From Phymorhynchus buccinoides (Eukaryota; Mollusca; Gastropoda; Neogastropoda; Raphitomidae): a stretch of DNA of 64,000 bases. How positions within the stretch are numbered: the stretch's first letter is position 1; each line of letters begins with the position of its first letter. Where the stretch lies: positions 37,521,648-37,585,647 of the forward strand of contig CM065680.1 of NCBI GenBank assembly GCA_017654935.2, written 5' to 3'. Shown here piece by piece: positions 33,434 to 44,002 of this stretch. The notes beneath the pieces were generated by a model, which was not told the DNA's origin, did no database searches, and saw only the letters and a list, made by a program, of their open reading frames with translations. The position numbers and the translations under genes were made by a program.

Positions 33434-33545
33434 TTGTTTTGCTGTCCCATCTTCTGTCTGGGCCATACACTACAGTGTACACTCCCACGCCGCTCATTCC
33501 GAATCCCAATTCGCAGCTACACTCCGGCTTGTTCAGGTCGCAGAA
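33434..33545 (+). repeat. Dispersed repeat 'gctgtcccatcttct', copy 1
   Basis: The blocks GCTGTCCCATCTTCT, CTCCCACGCCGCTCATTCC and AATCCCAATTCGCAG recur at 45061-45180. This copy ends 50 bp before exon 2 of the CX-module gene. Confidence 0.75.
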
Positions 33546-33595
33546 TCCAAGATATAATTTATCTTGACCTTCAGTTTTCTTTTCTTGCACAACAG

Positions 33596-33856
33596 TACAA
33601 GAATCAGATGGCAGACGGGGTGGAGGCTACCGAGGAGGCTACCGTTCTAGTAGAAGCTATAGAAGCTACAGAAGCTCTCGAAGCTACAGGAACGTCAGGA
33701 GTGGTGCAAGGGTGCGTGTCCGTCAGAATGTCCGCATTCGCCAAGGCTCTAGCAGCTACACCAGCGGCACGTGGAAAGCTGCCATAGCTGTTGGCGCCAT
33801 CTATGGAGGCTCTCGCTACATGAGTGGTTCCTATTATCGCCGGTACCCCAATCGCA
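33596..33856 (+). CDS. CX-module/Shisa-like membrane protein, exon 2 (Arg/Ser/Tyr/Gly-rich)
   Basis: It follows the acceptor TTTTCTTGCACAACAG and ends at donor GTAAGT in phase 1. The correct frame begins with two bases and reads QESDGRRGGGYRGGYRSSRS and SYRSSRSYRNVRSGARVRVR, a highly basic, low-complexity extracellular stretch. A small hydrophobic patch follows (TWKAAIAVGAIYGG), then YYRRYPNR. Basic Gly/Tyr/Arg stretches before a Cys-rich module are, as I recall, common in CX-module proteins. The exon carries no start codon of its own, so a first exon with the signal peptide must lie upstream and was not identified. The ATG near 33609 is in another frame. Confidence 0.85.
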
Positions 33857-33969
33857 GTAAGTACTAACAAAAATTGAAAAAAGGAACTTGGAAGGGGTTT
33901 AAAAATTAAGTGCATGCTCCTTTACAATGTGTCCCTGAAATCATGCATCTAAAGGAATTAAAAGAATTC

Positions 33970-34068
33970 ACAGTATATATTTTCAAAGTGGCTCCCATTA
34001 ATGATAGCTCTCTGAATAATGTATATATTTTCAAAGTGGCTCCCATTTATGAGAGCTCTCTGAACATA
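33970..34068 (+). repeat. 48-bp direct duplication
   Basis: TTTTCAAAGTGGCTCCCATT plus GAGAGCTCTCTGAA occurs twice, at about 33978 and 34028. Confidence 0.85.
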
Positions 34069-34605
34069 ACTGTATTGATGATCTTGTCTGGCTTTTTCCT
34101 TTGGAATGCATACCCATCAAAACATCATTTACAGCATAAAACAAAAACGTTGATTGACACCCTAATGGTTTCACTATAACAACACCACCATCACCCTTGC
34201 TACTTCCAACTGCCTTTTGTCCCCCCCCCCTCTCTCCCCCCTCATTTTCCCTACCAACCAAGACGCCTTAACACCTGACATCAGAACATAACATTTTCTT
34301 TGCAGAACCCTCATTTTAGTCGTCAAACTCTTCAAAATGATGAAGTTGGAAATGAGGGAGAAGAAGAACAACAAAAATATTTGAAACAGAGAAAGAAAGG
34401 TTACACTCCTTGTGATTTAGTTTATCATCATTACAACTCGATACATCTTCAGTTTTAAGCACTTTGAAAATTGCTATAGTTGTGTTTGCTTTTAAACTTT
34501 GTTGTTTTTCACACAACATTGCTTTCTTCTTTTTCAAATATCAAATTGGGCCAGTGGGTGGATGCTTCATGCCTCCATACAACCCCACCCCTTCCACGAG
34601 TCTCT

Positions 34606-34918
34606 TCCCCTGGGGATACTAGGGGGGGTCTTTTGTAAAAATAGTTTCCTCACCTTCTGGAAGTTCTGTGCTTGTAATTTCCTCTAATCTACCACGTTCT
34701 TTGACTCTGCCTTTTTCTCTTTGCTTTCTATCATCTACTATCTTTCTGACTTCTATCTATTTTATTTTTTTTAAATCTTCCAAATATTTTTTCTTTGGAG
34801 CTCCCCCAAAACCAGGTTGTACGCAGTGGGGAGACCAGTGAAAACTGAAAACCGGACACATGTACCTTACCCATTATGGTCATATGGCCGGGGAAGACAG
34901 AAGAAGAAGAAGAAGAAA
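34606..34918 (+). mobile_element. GAA-tailed SINE, tail type A
   Basis: Head CCCCTGGGGATACTAGGGGG, common body TTCTGGAAGTTCTGTGCTTG and TCATCTACTATCTTTCTG, then tail GGGGAGACCAGTGAAAACTG and (AGA)n. It ends only 34 bp before the CX-module exon, just upstream of its acceptor. Confidence 0.85.
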
Positions 34919-34952
34919 TATCAAATTGCTGGTCAATGTTTCTCATTGCTAG

Positions 34953-35103
34953 TGCCTCCCATCTGCACCAACAACTATGAGGTGGCTCCCAACGGACGGG
35001 TGTACGGCCACTTCATCTGTCCGCGTGAAACAGAACCCGCTAACTACACCTGGTGCTGTGGAGCCTCCTACAACGAGTTCTGCTGTGATGAGTACTACTA
35101 TGG
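34953..35103 (+). CDS. CX-module/Shisa-like membrane protein, exon 3 (Cys module)
   Basis: The acceptor CTCATTGCTAG and donor GTAAGT bound it. Phase 1 from exon 2 joins as an ATG codon, and it ends in phase 2. The peptide is PPICTNNYEVAPNGRVYGHF, then ICPRETEPANYTWCCGASYN and EFCCDEYYYG. The order C, then CP, then WCCG, then CC is the pattern of the CX module described in nematode proteins. It also resembles the extracellular domain of Shisa proteins. The six cysteines probably form three disulfides outside the cell. The Asn in ANYT is a possible N-glycosylation site. Confidence 0.9.
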
Positions 35104-35748
35104 GTAAGTGATGTTTTTCTTTCAGGCAATGTGTGTGTGTGTGTCCAGCGACACCTGGTGCTGTGATTCGTCCTACAACGAGTTCTGCTGTGATGAGTAC
35201 TGTTATGGGTAAGTGATGTTTTTCTTTCAGGCAGTGTGTGTGTGTCCACCTACACCTGGTGCTGTGATTTGTCCTACAACGAGTTCTGCTGTGGGGAAAG
35301 TGATGGGGTTTTTTCAGGCAGTGTGTGTGTGTGTGTCCAGCGACACCTGGTGCTCTGGTTCATCGTACAAGAAGTTCTGCTGTGGTGAGTACTACTATGG
35401 GTAAGTGATGTTTTTCTTTCAGGCAGTGTGTGTGTGTGTGTCCAGCGACACCTGGTGCTCTGGTTCATCGTACAAGAAGTTCTGCTGTGGTGAGTACTAC
35501 TATGGGTAAGTGATGTTTTTCTTTCAGGCAGTGTGTGTGTGTGTGTCCAGCGACACCTGGTGCTCTGGTTCATCGTACAAGAAGTTCTGCTGTGGTGAGT
35601 ACTACTATGGGTAAGCGATGTTTTTCTCTCTGACAGTGTGTGTGTGTCCACCTACACGTGGTGCTGTGATCTGTCCTACAACGAGTTCTGCTGTGATGAG
35701 TACTGCTATGGGTAAGTGATGTTTTTCTTTCAGGCAGTGTGTGTGTGT
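35104..35748 (+). repeat. Six tandem copies of the exon-3 end plus donor and an acceptor-like tract
   Basis: Each 90-105-bp unit contains a copy of the exon's last ~57 bases (ACACCTGGTGCTGTG.. through GTACTACTATGG), a donor GTAAGTGATG, the pyrimidine tract TTTTTCTTTCAG and a (GT)n stretch ending TCCAGCG or TCCACCT. Copies start near 35150, 35252, 35342, 35446, 35552 and 35656. The unit at 35252 has lost its donor. The encoded peptides keep the Cys pattern (TWCCDSSYNEFCCDEYCYG) or a variant (TWCSGSSYKKFCCGEYYYG). The GT-repeat lengths counted for the first three units would not keep the frame if spliced in singly. Confidence 0.9.
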
Positions 35749-36044
35749 GAATAATAAATAATTGTTATTAAAATATTAGATTTTATTTGGGTACTGTTTG
35801 TAAAATATGGTAATATTGTATGATCAGTATGGCTATCACAAACCTGGAATCTATTACTCATTAGGACGTGTGCTCATACTGGGAGAATCCCAAATTCCAT
35901 CCGCATTCTGCAAATATAGTAAAAGAAAGTTATAAGTAAAAGAAAGATGGGTTTCTGCATGCATGTGCTCACTCCTTCATATACCTTGCTTCCAGATTAC
36001 TTGAACTGCGGATGGGTATCCGTTCGCGCACATAGCCTTTGTCT

Positions 36045-36290
36045 TTAACCCTTTCACCGCCAATGTCGCATTTATGCACCACAATGGTTTAACACCCGTG
36101 TCACTAAAAGGCATCAAATCAGGGTCTGTTATCTGAAGACCCTATTTTCTTAATCTTGGGAGGTAAGGATAGGCCTAATGTTATACATGTCACGGAGGAA
36201 TTCACAGTATTGCAGATAAACAAAATTCTATGCCCAGTTAAGCTTAATGGTATATTTTGGCGGAAAAATGGCTGGCGGCGAAAGGGTTAA
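36045..36290 (+). mobile_element. 240-bp piggyBac-like MITE, copy 3
   Basis: Starts TTAACCCTTTCACCGCCAAT and ends GGCGGCGAAAGGGTTAA, with the family interior. It lies in the intron after exon 3 of the CX-module gene. Confidence 0.92.
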
Positions 36291-36360
36291 CTCATTCGCA
36301 TCGCAATGATTTTGAATTATTAAAAAAACTCACAAATCACACAAACAAAACATACATAAA

Positions 36361-36625
36361 CAAAAGGAGAAATTAAAGAAGATTACAGGTTTTTACTTCA
36401 GGTTTAAACATAGGGAAGATCAGGCTATTTTATATATGGACTTTATATTTTTTAAAACTACACCGATTGGTTTCCCCACAACAAACCACTACAAAAGCAA
36501 AGTCAGAGGCAAAATTGTGGTCTAAGGGAGCAAAGCGAGTTTAGACGTGACCAAGGTATGGTGTGTGCACAGATTTACTTCCCTTGAAGCAAATGCATCA
36601 AATTGACAGCTACCTATTAATTCCA
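36361..36625. repeat. Dispersed repeat, copy in the CX-module gene intron
   Basis: Blocks ACAGGTTTTTACTTCAGGTT, CTACACCGATTGGTTTCCCC and CACAGATTTACTTCCCTTGA have complements at 63700-63960 in the reverse order, so the two are inverted copies of one element of about 250 bp. Confidence 0.75.
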
Positions 36626-36779
36626 GACATATATGGCCTGAACGACTTGAATTGGTTAATTGTAAAAAAGAATCAAATTTAAAACCAAAATTTAATGCTT
36701 TTGTAAGCTCTATAAATTATGTTGTATGATGGTGAGATACAACACTGTCTCTTTCTCTTTCTCTCTCTAATTCTCTTTC

Positions 36780-37076
36780 TCTCTCTATCATTATAAGTGT
36801 GGGTGTGGGTGTGATTTGTTAATAGTGTGGCCTGGGCGTCTTTAAGTGTCCATCAGTGTGTGTTTCAAGTTGGTTGCGAAAGTGTACTGTAGATTATGTC
36901 ATTCATTATTTGGGCGTGATTGAGAAATTGACTGAGGGATCAGGGAAGGGGGTTGTTGGTCAATGTTTGATGTATACTTTTTGTTCATTGGGTTTACTAT
37001 TCATTTTAGTGATTTCTGTAAAGCGCTTAGAGCTTAAAGATTAGGCGCTATAAAAGTTGTCTTAATAAATAAATAA
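36780..37076 (+). mobile_element. Probable LINE/SINE 3' end with TAAA tail
   Basis: It ends GTAAAGCGCTTAGAGCTTAA, AGGCGCTATAAAAGTTG and (TAAA)n. This is the same tail type as 6440-6500. The body is not otherwise recognised. Confidence 0.55.
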
Positions 37077-37145
37077 AACACACATTGGTTACTTCAACCC
37101 ATTTCCAGTCTCACTGTTTGTGTCGGTTGACTTTGCGTCCTGCAG

Positions 37146-37306
37146 GAGGAGATCATCGTCGGGCAGATCTGGGGGGACTCCAGTGTGGGCCATCTGCCTG
37201 ATAGTGGCGCTGATCGTCGGCGTCATCATCCTGGCTGTCGTCTGCTACCGGAAGAAGAGGAAGAACAACAACAAAGGGGTGGTTCTGCACCAGGCCCAGA
37301 TGAATG
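37146..37306 (+). CDS. CX-module/Shisa-like membrane protein, exon 4 (transmembrane)
   Basis: Acceptor CGTCCTGCAG; donor GTCAGT. One base completes a glycine from exon 3, then RRSSSGRSGGTPV leads into a 20-residue hydrophobic span (WAICLIVALIVGVIILAVVC), followed at once by the basic stop-transfer YRKKRKNNNK. This gives a type I topology with the Cys module outside. It ends HQAQMN in phase 1, matching exon 5. Confidence 0.92.
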
Positions 37307-37371
37307 GTCAGTGTCTGTGGGTGTGGGTCACAGTACATGGATTCCCCTCATTCTGGCTCATTTCAGTATTT

Positions 37372-37797
37372 CACAGACATCTATTTGTTTCAAGTTATTT
37401 CCTTTAGCAGAGGCAAATATTCTTACCATTGATTGTGGTTAGGGATAGGACAAGACCTTATAAGTGGTATACCACCATGAATCAATGTAAGCCTAATGGA
37501 TAAAACACCTTAAATTGGTTTATGCTGGTGATGAGTGTTAACAAAAGGCATGGACTGAAAGGAGCTGAGAAAAGCTACTGTGGTGTGCGTGTTGTGTTTG
37601 CATGTGTGCATGCGCATCGTGTCATACATGCACTCGTCACCAGCATAAACCAATGCAAAGTGTTTTATCCATTAGGCTTACATTGTTTTATGGTGGTATG
37701 CCACTTGTAAGGTCTTTTTCTATCCCTAACCATAATCAATGATAAGAATATTTGCCTCTGTTAAAAGAAATAGCTTGAAACAAATAGCTCTCTGTGG
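37372..37797. mobile_element. Long inverted repeat (~165-bp arms)
   Basis: Left arm 37372-37538 and right arm 37627-37797 are imperfect complements (for example TGCTGGTGATGAG pairs with CTCGTCACCAGCA, and TTGCCTCTGTTAAAAGAAAT with the left AGCAGAGGCAA). The spacer of about 90 bp contains TGTGTTTGCATGTGTGCATG, repeated just beyond the right arm at 37850. It may be a foldback element. Confidence 0.85.
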
Positions 37798-38670
37798 AAA
37801 ACTGAAAGGAGCTAGAATGAGGGGAATTAGTGTACTGTTGGGTGTGCGTGTTGTGTTTGCATGTGTGCATGTGACAAATACATGCACTGATTTGTCATTT
37901 TGTGAGGTAAACTAGTGATTGTTGTAATGTCTCTGGATAAGAATGTGCCTCTTATTATATATGGCTGGGAACCAGTTGTTGCCATTTTCCCTTTTCAAGC
38001 AGTGGGGTAAAGTAGTTCACTACTTAGATTTATCCCAATATGGCGGCTGTTTCAACAGCTGATATCCTGGCAATTAGAGGTGAAGTGCCACAAAAATCTA
38101 TGAATCTTTTCTCAAAACAAAACCTGCCTAAGTTATATCCCAGGCTTAAGGGATGCTACTCAGTATAGGACTTGACATAAATTACTAAGTGCTCCTTGAA
38201 TCCTTTTAAAGCTAGGGATGCTCTGCTTTTTTTTCGTATCCATGTTTTCTTTTATTTTTAATCTTTTATCTTTTGAATTTAATCAAACGTGTGTCTGTTG
38301 TAGGATTTTACTGTATACTATTTCTGACTGACAGTCTTTCTTGTTTTCAGCTTTTTACTATACAGATAATTACTAGTTAACAACAGTAAAGTGGAGCTGA
38401 AAATCATAGGAGAATATAATTATCATGCATGTAAAAGCAAACAAAAAGACTGCATTGTGCATGAAATGCATTGTATGATTGAGTCTTTGTTTTGAATATG
38501 GAAATGTTTTGCTTTGCTTATTTTTCAGATTGAAATGCGCATCATTTTAATTATGTTGATTTTCTGTGTCCATTTTGTTTTGCTGTGTGTGTTTAATAGC
38601 GAGGTACTGTTTTACTCTACAGGACACTACTTTGTTTTAGTTTTGGGAAAGCGGTTAAAACTTTGAACAG

Positions 38671-38971
38671 TTGTTGTTGTTGACGTACCCTGGCTAAAAG
38701 ACTCAAGGGATCATCCCAACAACAGAAGCACTTGAACACTATGGTACAAATACATCAGCTACAGATGAGAACATTACGTGTGCGACCGTTTTTTTATTAC
38801 CTCGCTACGTGGACAGCCACACTCCGTCTTCGGGGGATTTGGGAGACTGATGATGTTATGCTTGGAGATTGTCATGGCTAAAGACAATCTATGCATAGCA
38901 TAACAACATTTTTATGTAGCCTAGGTGTTCTAGCCTATGTCAATTGGTCTGACATAGTCTTAAACCAAGGC
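38671..38971 (+). mobile_element. Dispersed ~290-bp repeat, copy 2
   Basis: Shares TACCCTGGCTAAAAGACTC, CACACTCCGTCTTCGGGGGA and GTCAATTGGTCTGACA with 1463-1750, in the same order. Confidence 0.75.
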
Positions 38972-39397
38972 AAAAAACTTTCAATACAATTTGAAGCAAT
39001 TTGAAGGAAAGATAGTAGGCAGTCTTTTCGCAACAAATCATGAATAGTGCACCCCAAGTGACGCTGTGTAAAGAAAGAAAAAAAGAAGGAGTAACATTGA
39101 ATTTCTGCCCTGAGATAAAAAAATTAAAAAAATATTTTTAATTTGCATGGTCTGCCCAGATGCATGCCTGCTTGTTCCCAAGGTCATGTTGTGTTAGCAT
39201 GTTTGTTTTTGGTTTGTCTTTCACATGTTGTTGTATACAGGAGCAGACACTGCAGACCCCCATCTTTCTGTTCCTCTGACTTCACAAGGTTGTAGCAATA
39301 ACTACTGTACTCCTGTGTAGATTTTTTTCTCATCCTATAGGAAAGCAGAGTATCGCAGTATCCTTCATTCACAATGCTTTGATAAACTTCACTTTAT

Positions 39398-39643
39398 TTA
39401 ACCCTTTCACCGCCAGCCATATTTCAGCCAAAATATTCCATTAAATTTACCTGGGTAGAGAACAAAATCCATCTGCAGTATTGGGGATTCTTCTGTGACA
39501 TATATAAAATAAGGTCTATCCTTACTTCCCAAAACTAAGACAATATGGTCTTTGGATAATAGACCCCAATTTGATGCCTTTTAGTGACATGGGTGTTAAA
39601 TCACTGTGGTGTTAAAATGCGACTTTGGCGGTGAAAGGGTTAA
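39398..39643 (-). mobile_element. 240-bp piggyBac-like MITE, copy 4
   Basis: Starts TTAACCCTTTCACCGCCAGC and ends GGCGGTGAAAGGGTTAA. Both TTAA ends are intact. Confidence 0.93.
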
Positions 39644-39957
39644 CATAAATGCAGTGTTGCATTATCTTTTATCCACTCTTTGATCCAGCTTTACAGCATT
39701 GCAGTATAGTATAACGTCATTGGGGTTTTTTCATGCTTTGATCTTGCTTAGTATGTTAACATATACACAGTGTAATTTTCTTTCATGCTTTGATCTTGCT
39801 TAATTTGTACTATTCTGCTAGCTGTAAAAAAAAATCACACTTTGATTGTGCCTTGATCTTGCACAAACTATTAATGCTTGTGCCCCTCTACTCATAAATC
39901 TGCCGGCATGGTATTTCTGTTTGTTAGTTTACTTATTAACTCTATCCTTTACATGGT

Positions 39958-39967
<10 letters not shown>

Positions 39968-39989
<22 letters not shown>

Positions 39990-39990
39990 G
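39968..39990. repeat. (TA)n microsatellite
   Basis: About 11 TA units. Similar short (AT)n tracts lie at 41002-41022 and 41193-41212. Confidence 0.9.
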
Positions 39991-40619
39991 GTGGCCATTT
40001 AATTTCCACATAATTATTTGAACCAAAGTTTAAATAAATGCTTCAAGTATTTATTCTTTATTAAATTTATCAACTGTTTGGGGGTGTAGGAAATATTTTG
40101 TTATACTTATAATAAAAGTTAATTCAAAAGTAGTGAATAATAATGCCTAATGTTTTTGCATATGTTACAGTTACATCATTAAACTTTTTTTATATTCTAA
40201 TGTTACACATTCAAAGCTCTGTGTTTGTTAGCTAATACTATTTTAGTTGTGTGTTTTTTTAGTTTTGCATATAATGTAAAGCTTTTGGGGGGGGGGTTGA
40301 AAGACAGCTTAGAATATATATTTTAAAATAAATAGTCTGGTTAAATCAGTCTGTTTGATTTTAAGAACCGTGTAAGTTGCTTATGCAATATGTTACACGT
40401 TAAAAGATTCCAAGATTGCAGTAATGGCTTAGTGCTGAAGACTGGGATATTAGTTGGCCTTTGCAGGCAATCCCCGATATCATCTGTCATAAAGTTCTCA
40501 CGGCTGAGAGAGTGGGGGTATTCCCTGGCAATGCTTCTCCTCTATAAACAAATATCATCCCAGCTTTCCAAAGTAGCTGTCACTTCCTCTGCTGTTTAGG
40601 AATGGTTGTTGTACACAAC

Positions 40620-40931
40620 TTGACTAACACATGCACATGTGGGTTACCGTAGCTTCATTGTTTACGGTTTTTTTATGTCCATTTTACTGCAGTTTGATAT
40701 TCCGTAATCATCCCTGGAGAACATGGGGAAAGAAACCTTACAAATACTGGATTATTTCTGCAAGTGTAATGTCACTTGACTAACACATGCACATGTGGGT
40801 TACCGTAGCTTCATTGTTTACGGGTTTTATATGTCAATTTTACTGCAGTTTGATATTCCGTAATCATCCCTGGAGAACATGGGGAAAGAAACCTTACAAA
40901 TACTGGATTATTTCTGCAAGTGTAATGTCAC
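40620..40931 (+). repeat. 156-bp tandem duplication (two copies)
   Basis: TTGACTAACACATGCACATG begins both copies (40620 and 40776). They stay near-identical through CAAGTGTAATGTCAC. Confidence 0.93.
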
Positions 40932-41329
40932 ACAGAAACAAGTTTACAATAAAAAGAAAAGCCATCTGTTTGCCAGCTAAGTAAATGTTGCTGGTTTTGT
41001 GTATATATATATATATATATATTGCATATTATAAAGTAAATCAGCACAATTTATATAATTTTTATTAAAAAAACATTAATTATTTTTTTATTTTTTGAAC
41101 ACAGAACATTACTCAAAGTTAACGTTAACTGGTTTTGTTTCTGACGTTCACAAATAAAAACATTGGACACAGAAAAGCTTTATCAAAGCAAACTATATAT
41201 ATATATATATATGTGTCTGTTTCTTTTGTGTCCAGGGTTTAACATAATAGGTGATGAGATGATTAAACATATTGAAATATGATACAACACTGGGGAGTAA
41301 AACTCCATTAAAAACAATGCCGAATGAAA

Positions 41330-41480
41330 AAAATGGTGCTTTACGTCCTCTCGGTCTGGAACAGACACATATGGGACATTTGTAAATTACAAAGATGGTG
41401 GGAACGATACTGGAGGCAATGCCCAGAGGCAGTGCAACACCAGTAAAGTCCTGAATTTTTAGCAATACAGATAAGTGTAG
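41330..41480. mobile_element. Dispersed ~150-bp repeat 'cgtcctctcggtc', copy 1
   Basis: ACGTCCTCTCGGTCTGGAAC, CATATGGGACATTTGTAAAT and AAAGATGGTGGGAACGATAC match the complement of 56833-56960. Shorter pieces lie at 17068-17105 and 15866-15905. It is perhaps a SINE. Confidence 0.7.
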
Positions 41481-41893
41481 CAGTAACCACGCCTCGGTTA
41501 AACCTCATCGGCTATGGTACCGCCACAAGTAATAAGTATAGTTAAACAATGCCATTAAAAAAAATAAAAAATAAAACCCAAATTATTTATTTATTTATTG
41601 GTAGAATATGTATTAATTCATTTATTTTTACATTAGTTACTTGTCATTAATTTATTTCTATCCTGTATTACTAAGAAAAAAATAATGTATCGCTTTTGCC
41701 TAATGATGTCCAAATATTAACTTTTTCTTTTAAATTTCTTTTAATGTTTTTGTTAACTTTTATATTTTTATTTGTTTTACTATCTTTAATACATTAACGA
41801 TTAAGTTTTTTTGTGTGTTTCAGTGCTTTATTTTTTGTGGGTTTTTTTTTCTTTTATTTTTAACAATCACACTTGGGTATTGTAGTATGATAT

Positions 41894-42152
41894 TACAGTG
41901 GAATCCTAATAACTCAAAAACCGGTAACTCGAAAACACTGGATAACTCAAAATAATTTTTGGGTCACTGTTTAAAAACACTGGATAACTCACAATATTGG
42001 CTCTCTTTTTGGGTCGCTTGTTTAATAAGCCTTTACTGTTTATGTTGCAAGTAAACAGTCGTTTTAGCAACATTAATATTGGCTCTCTATATAATATCAA
42101 GTAGAAATTTCAGTCCCTGTCATACTTTTTGACTTAAGCGATTTTCACTGTA
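41894..42152. mobile_element. TA-flanked MITE with CAGTGGAA-type ends
   Basis: Starts TTACAGTGGAATCCTAATAA and ends GCGATTTTCACTGTATA. The interior has repeated CACTGGATAACTCA units. The ends resemble those of the 2649 and 7109 elements but the interior differs. Confidence 0.65.
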
Positions 42153-42221
42153 TATGACTTGCAAGTAAACAAAGGAATAATCTTAGTTTCAACATTTAGA
42201 TGTGACAAAGATACTTTTTTT

Positions 42222-42330
42222 TCAAATAAGACTGAGACCCCTGCGCCTTATAATCAGACTGACTAATAATAATATGTAAGAAAATATAATAACAAAATCT
42301 GAAATTTGGGTAAAATTTGGGAGGTCGTAT
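42222..42330 (+). mobile_element. TA-flanked MITE 'CGGACTATAAGG' family, internal fragment
   Basis: Shares GACTGAGACCCCTGCGCCTT and AAAATTTGGGAGGT with the family. The ends are missing. Confidence 0.65.
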
Positions 42331-42475
42331 CTATGTAGTCATTTGACAATATATTTTTTGTGTACAATTTTGATTACATACGCATGCTGTATGTTTAATT
42401 CCAATTAGCACTCGGAGAGTAATAAAAGGTACAAGTCAGATTTATGCATATCTGCCAACATTAAAATTTCTTCAG

Positions 42476-42917
42476 AATATATCGCCGCCCGCATGCAATA
42501 CAGACGTAAGTCGAATGATGTCACTTCACATGAGGAATGGAAAACTCAATATTTTGGTCATTTCAGGCCACATAACGTCATTTTTTGTTTTTGTTCTTTG
42601 CAAATTGTTGTTTTACAGCTTTGTTAGATGCGTCCACACATCGAAGTGGTTTATCTTTGCAAATTGTTGTTTTACAGCTTTGTTAGATGATGCAGCTTGT
42701 CTGGTAAGCCCAACACATCGAAGACGACCAATTATCTTTGCAAATTGTTGTAAGCTTCCAACACATCAACGTAAGACGACGACCAATTATCTTTGCAAAT
42801 TGTTGTTTTACAGCTTTGTTAGATGATGCAGCTTGTCTAGATCAACTGGTAAGTCCAACACATCGAAGACGACCAGTTTTGAGTTACGTCTGTATTGCAT
42901 GCGGACGGCGATATGTG
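42476..42917. mobile_element. ~440-bp TIR element carrying internal tandem repeats
   Basis: Left end ATATATCGCCGCCCGCATGC..CAGACGTAA is the complement of the right end TTACGTCTGTATTGCATGCG.. Inside, TCTTTGCAAATTGTTG occurs five times and TTACAGCTTTGTTAGATG three times. Confidence 0.82.
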
Positions 42918-43191
42918 GGCACATAGATCTCTTGTGCACTACTTGCTTTTGCAAGGATGTATGCTCTCATTCTCTTGAACATTATATGCCCAAGCTCATT
43001 TTCATCGATGATTAGACAAATCACTGGTTAGTCTTGCTCACAATAACGTCATATGGTTTGTTATTTGCCGTGAACACATACCTTCTTTTTCTTTTTATGC
43101 ATAGAATCCAAGTTTAGTGGTAAAAATAAATGTCTCCATGGTACTTGCATGCTACATACAAAAGAGCTATCTGCAGTGATGTCCTGATGTG

Positions 43192-43258
43192 GACTTTTAG
43201 TACTTCTTGTACTTACACAGAGGTTGGGGTTTTGTTTTTTAGCCCAGGAGAGAAGACC
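43192..43258 (+). repeat. Short dispersed repeat, two copies
   Basis: GACTTTTAGTACTTCTTGTA and CAGGAGAGAAGA recur at 46616-46675. Confidence 0.75.
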
Positions 43259-43683
43259 TATTCAAATTGAAAATGTCATATTGTATTCTCCCCTGTCAGG
43301 ACAAATGTTTGATTACATTTTTAACACTGGCATGCTTTGTCCTATTGATTTCTTCAAGAGCCAGGACATTGTCCGATTGATTTCTCTCGTCTCAGGACAG
43401 TTTGTCCTATCACTTTTCAGTCCTCAGTGCGTCACTGTATCTGCATGAGTCACTGTATCTGCATGACGATTTTATAAGATTATAGGTTGAATTATGATGA
43501 TGATCTAGAAAGATTTTTATATATCCAAATAATAATCATTTTACCGGTAATGCATTTGCATTTGGATGATCATAGTAATTTTTATGAAATTCTAACTTCA
43601 ATGCTAATAATGTTAGTACTTGCTTCAATATTTCCTACAGAATAATCTGTGATAAAAGTGTTGCCCATTTTGTTTCCCTACAG

Positions 43684-43992
43684 AGGATCCAGGCCGAATG
43701 AAAGGAGGTTACGCCCCGGCCCCAGCGCCTGCCGCCAACCCCTACCCGGCCGCCCCCCCTGGGGGTCAGTACCCCCCACCCGGCCCCTATGGCCCACCCT
43801 CTGGAGCCCCAGGCCCCTACCCCACTCCTGCCGGGCCCTACCCCCCTGCTGGGGGTGGCTATCCCCCTCCTGGAGCCTACCCCCCTCCTGGTGATGGTGG
43901 CTTGCCTTACCCGCCGGGGCCCATGCCTGATGCTCCTCCGCCTCCCTACCCCGATGCAGGGGCCCCTCCACCCCCTGGCTTTGTGCAGCCTG
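43684..43992 (+). CDS. CX-module/Shisa-like membrane protein, exon 5 (proline-rich cytoplasmic tail)
   Basis: Acceptor TTTGTTTCCCTACAG; donor GTGAGT. Phase 1 joins exon 4 as a Glu codon. It reads EDPGRMKGGYAPAPAPAANP and continues as a Pro/Gly/Tyr-rich tail with repeats like GPYPPAGGGYPPPGAYPPPG and PPPPYPDAGAPPPPG. PPPY-type motifs can bind WW-domain proteins such as ubiquitin ligases (general knowledge), and similar tails occur in Shisa and related adaptors. It ends FVQP plus one base, matching exon 6. The GC-rich third positions contrast with the AT-rich introns. Confidence 0.92.
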
Positions 43993-44002
43993 GTGAGTTT
44001 AG

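Noticed and set aside
33434..33787. Plus-strand frame starting before the CX-module exon, with Ala/Glu/Val repeats
   Set aside because: It is the wrong frame of the exon. The frame giving the Arg/Gly/Tyr-rich peptide is the one whose phase joins the CX-module exon.
35274..35651. 125-codon minus-strand frame with repeats (THTLPERKTSLTHSS)
   Set aside because: It is the antisense of the tandemly duplicated exon-end units.
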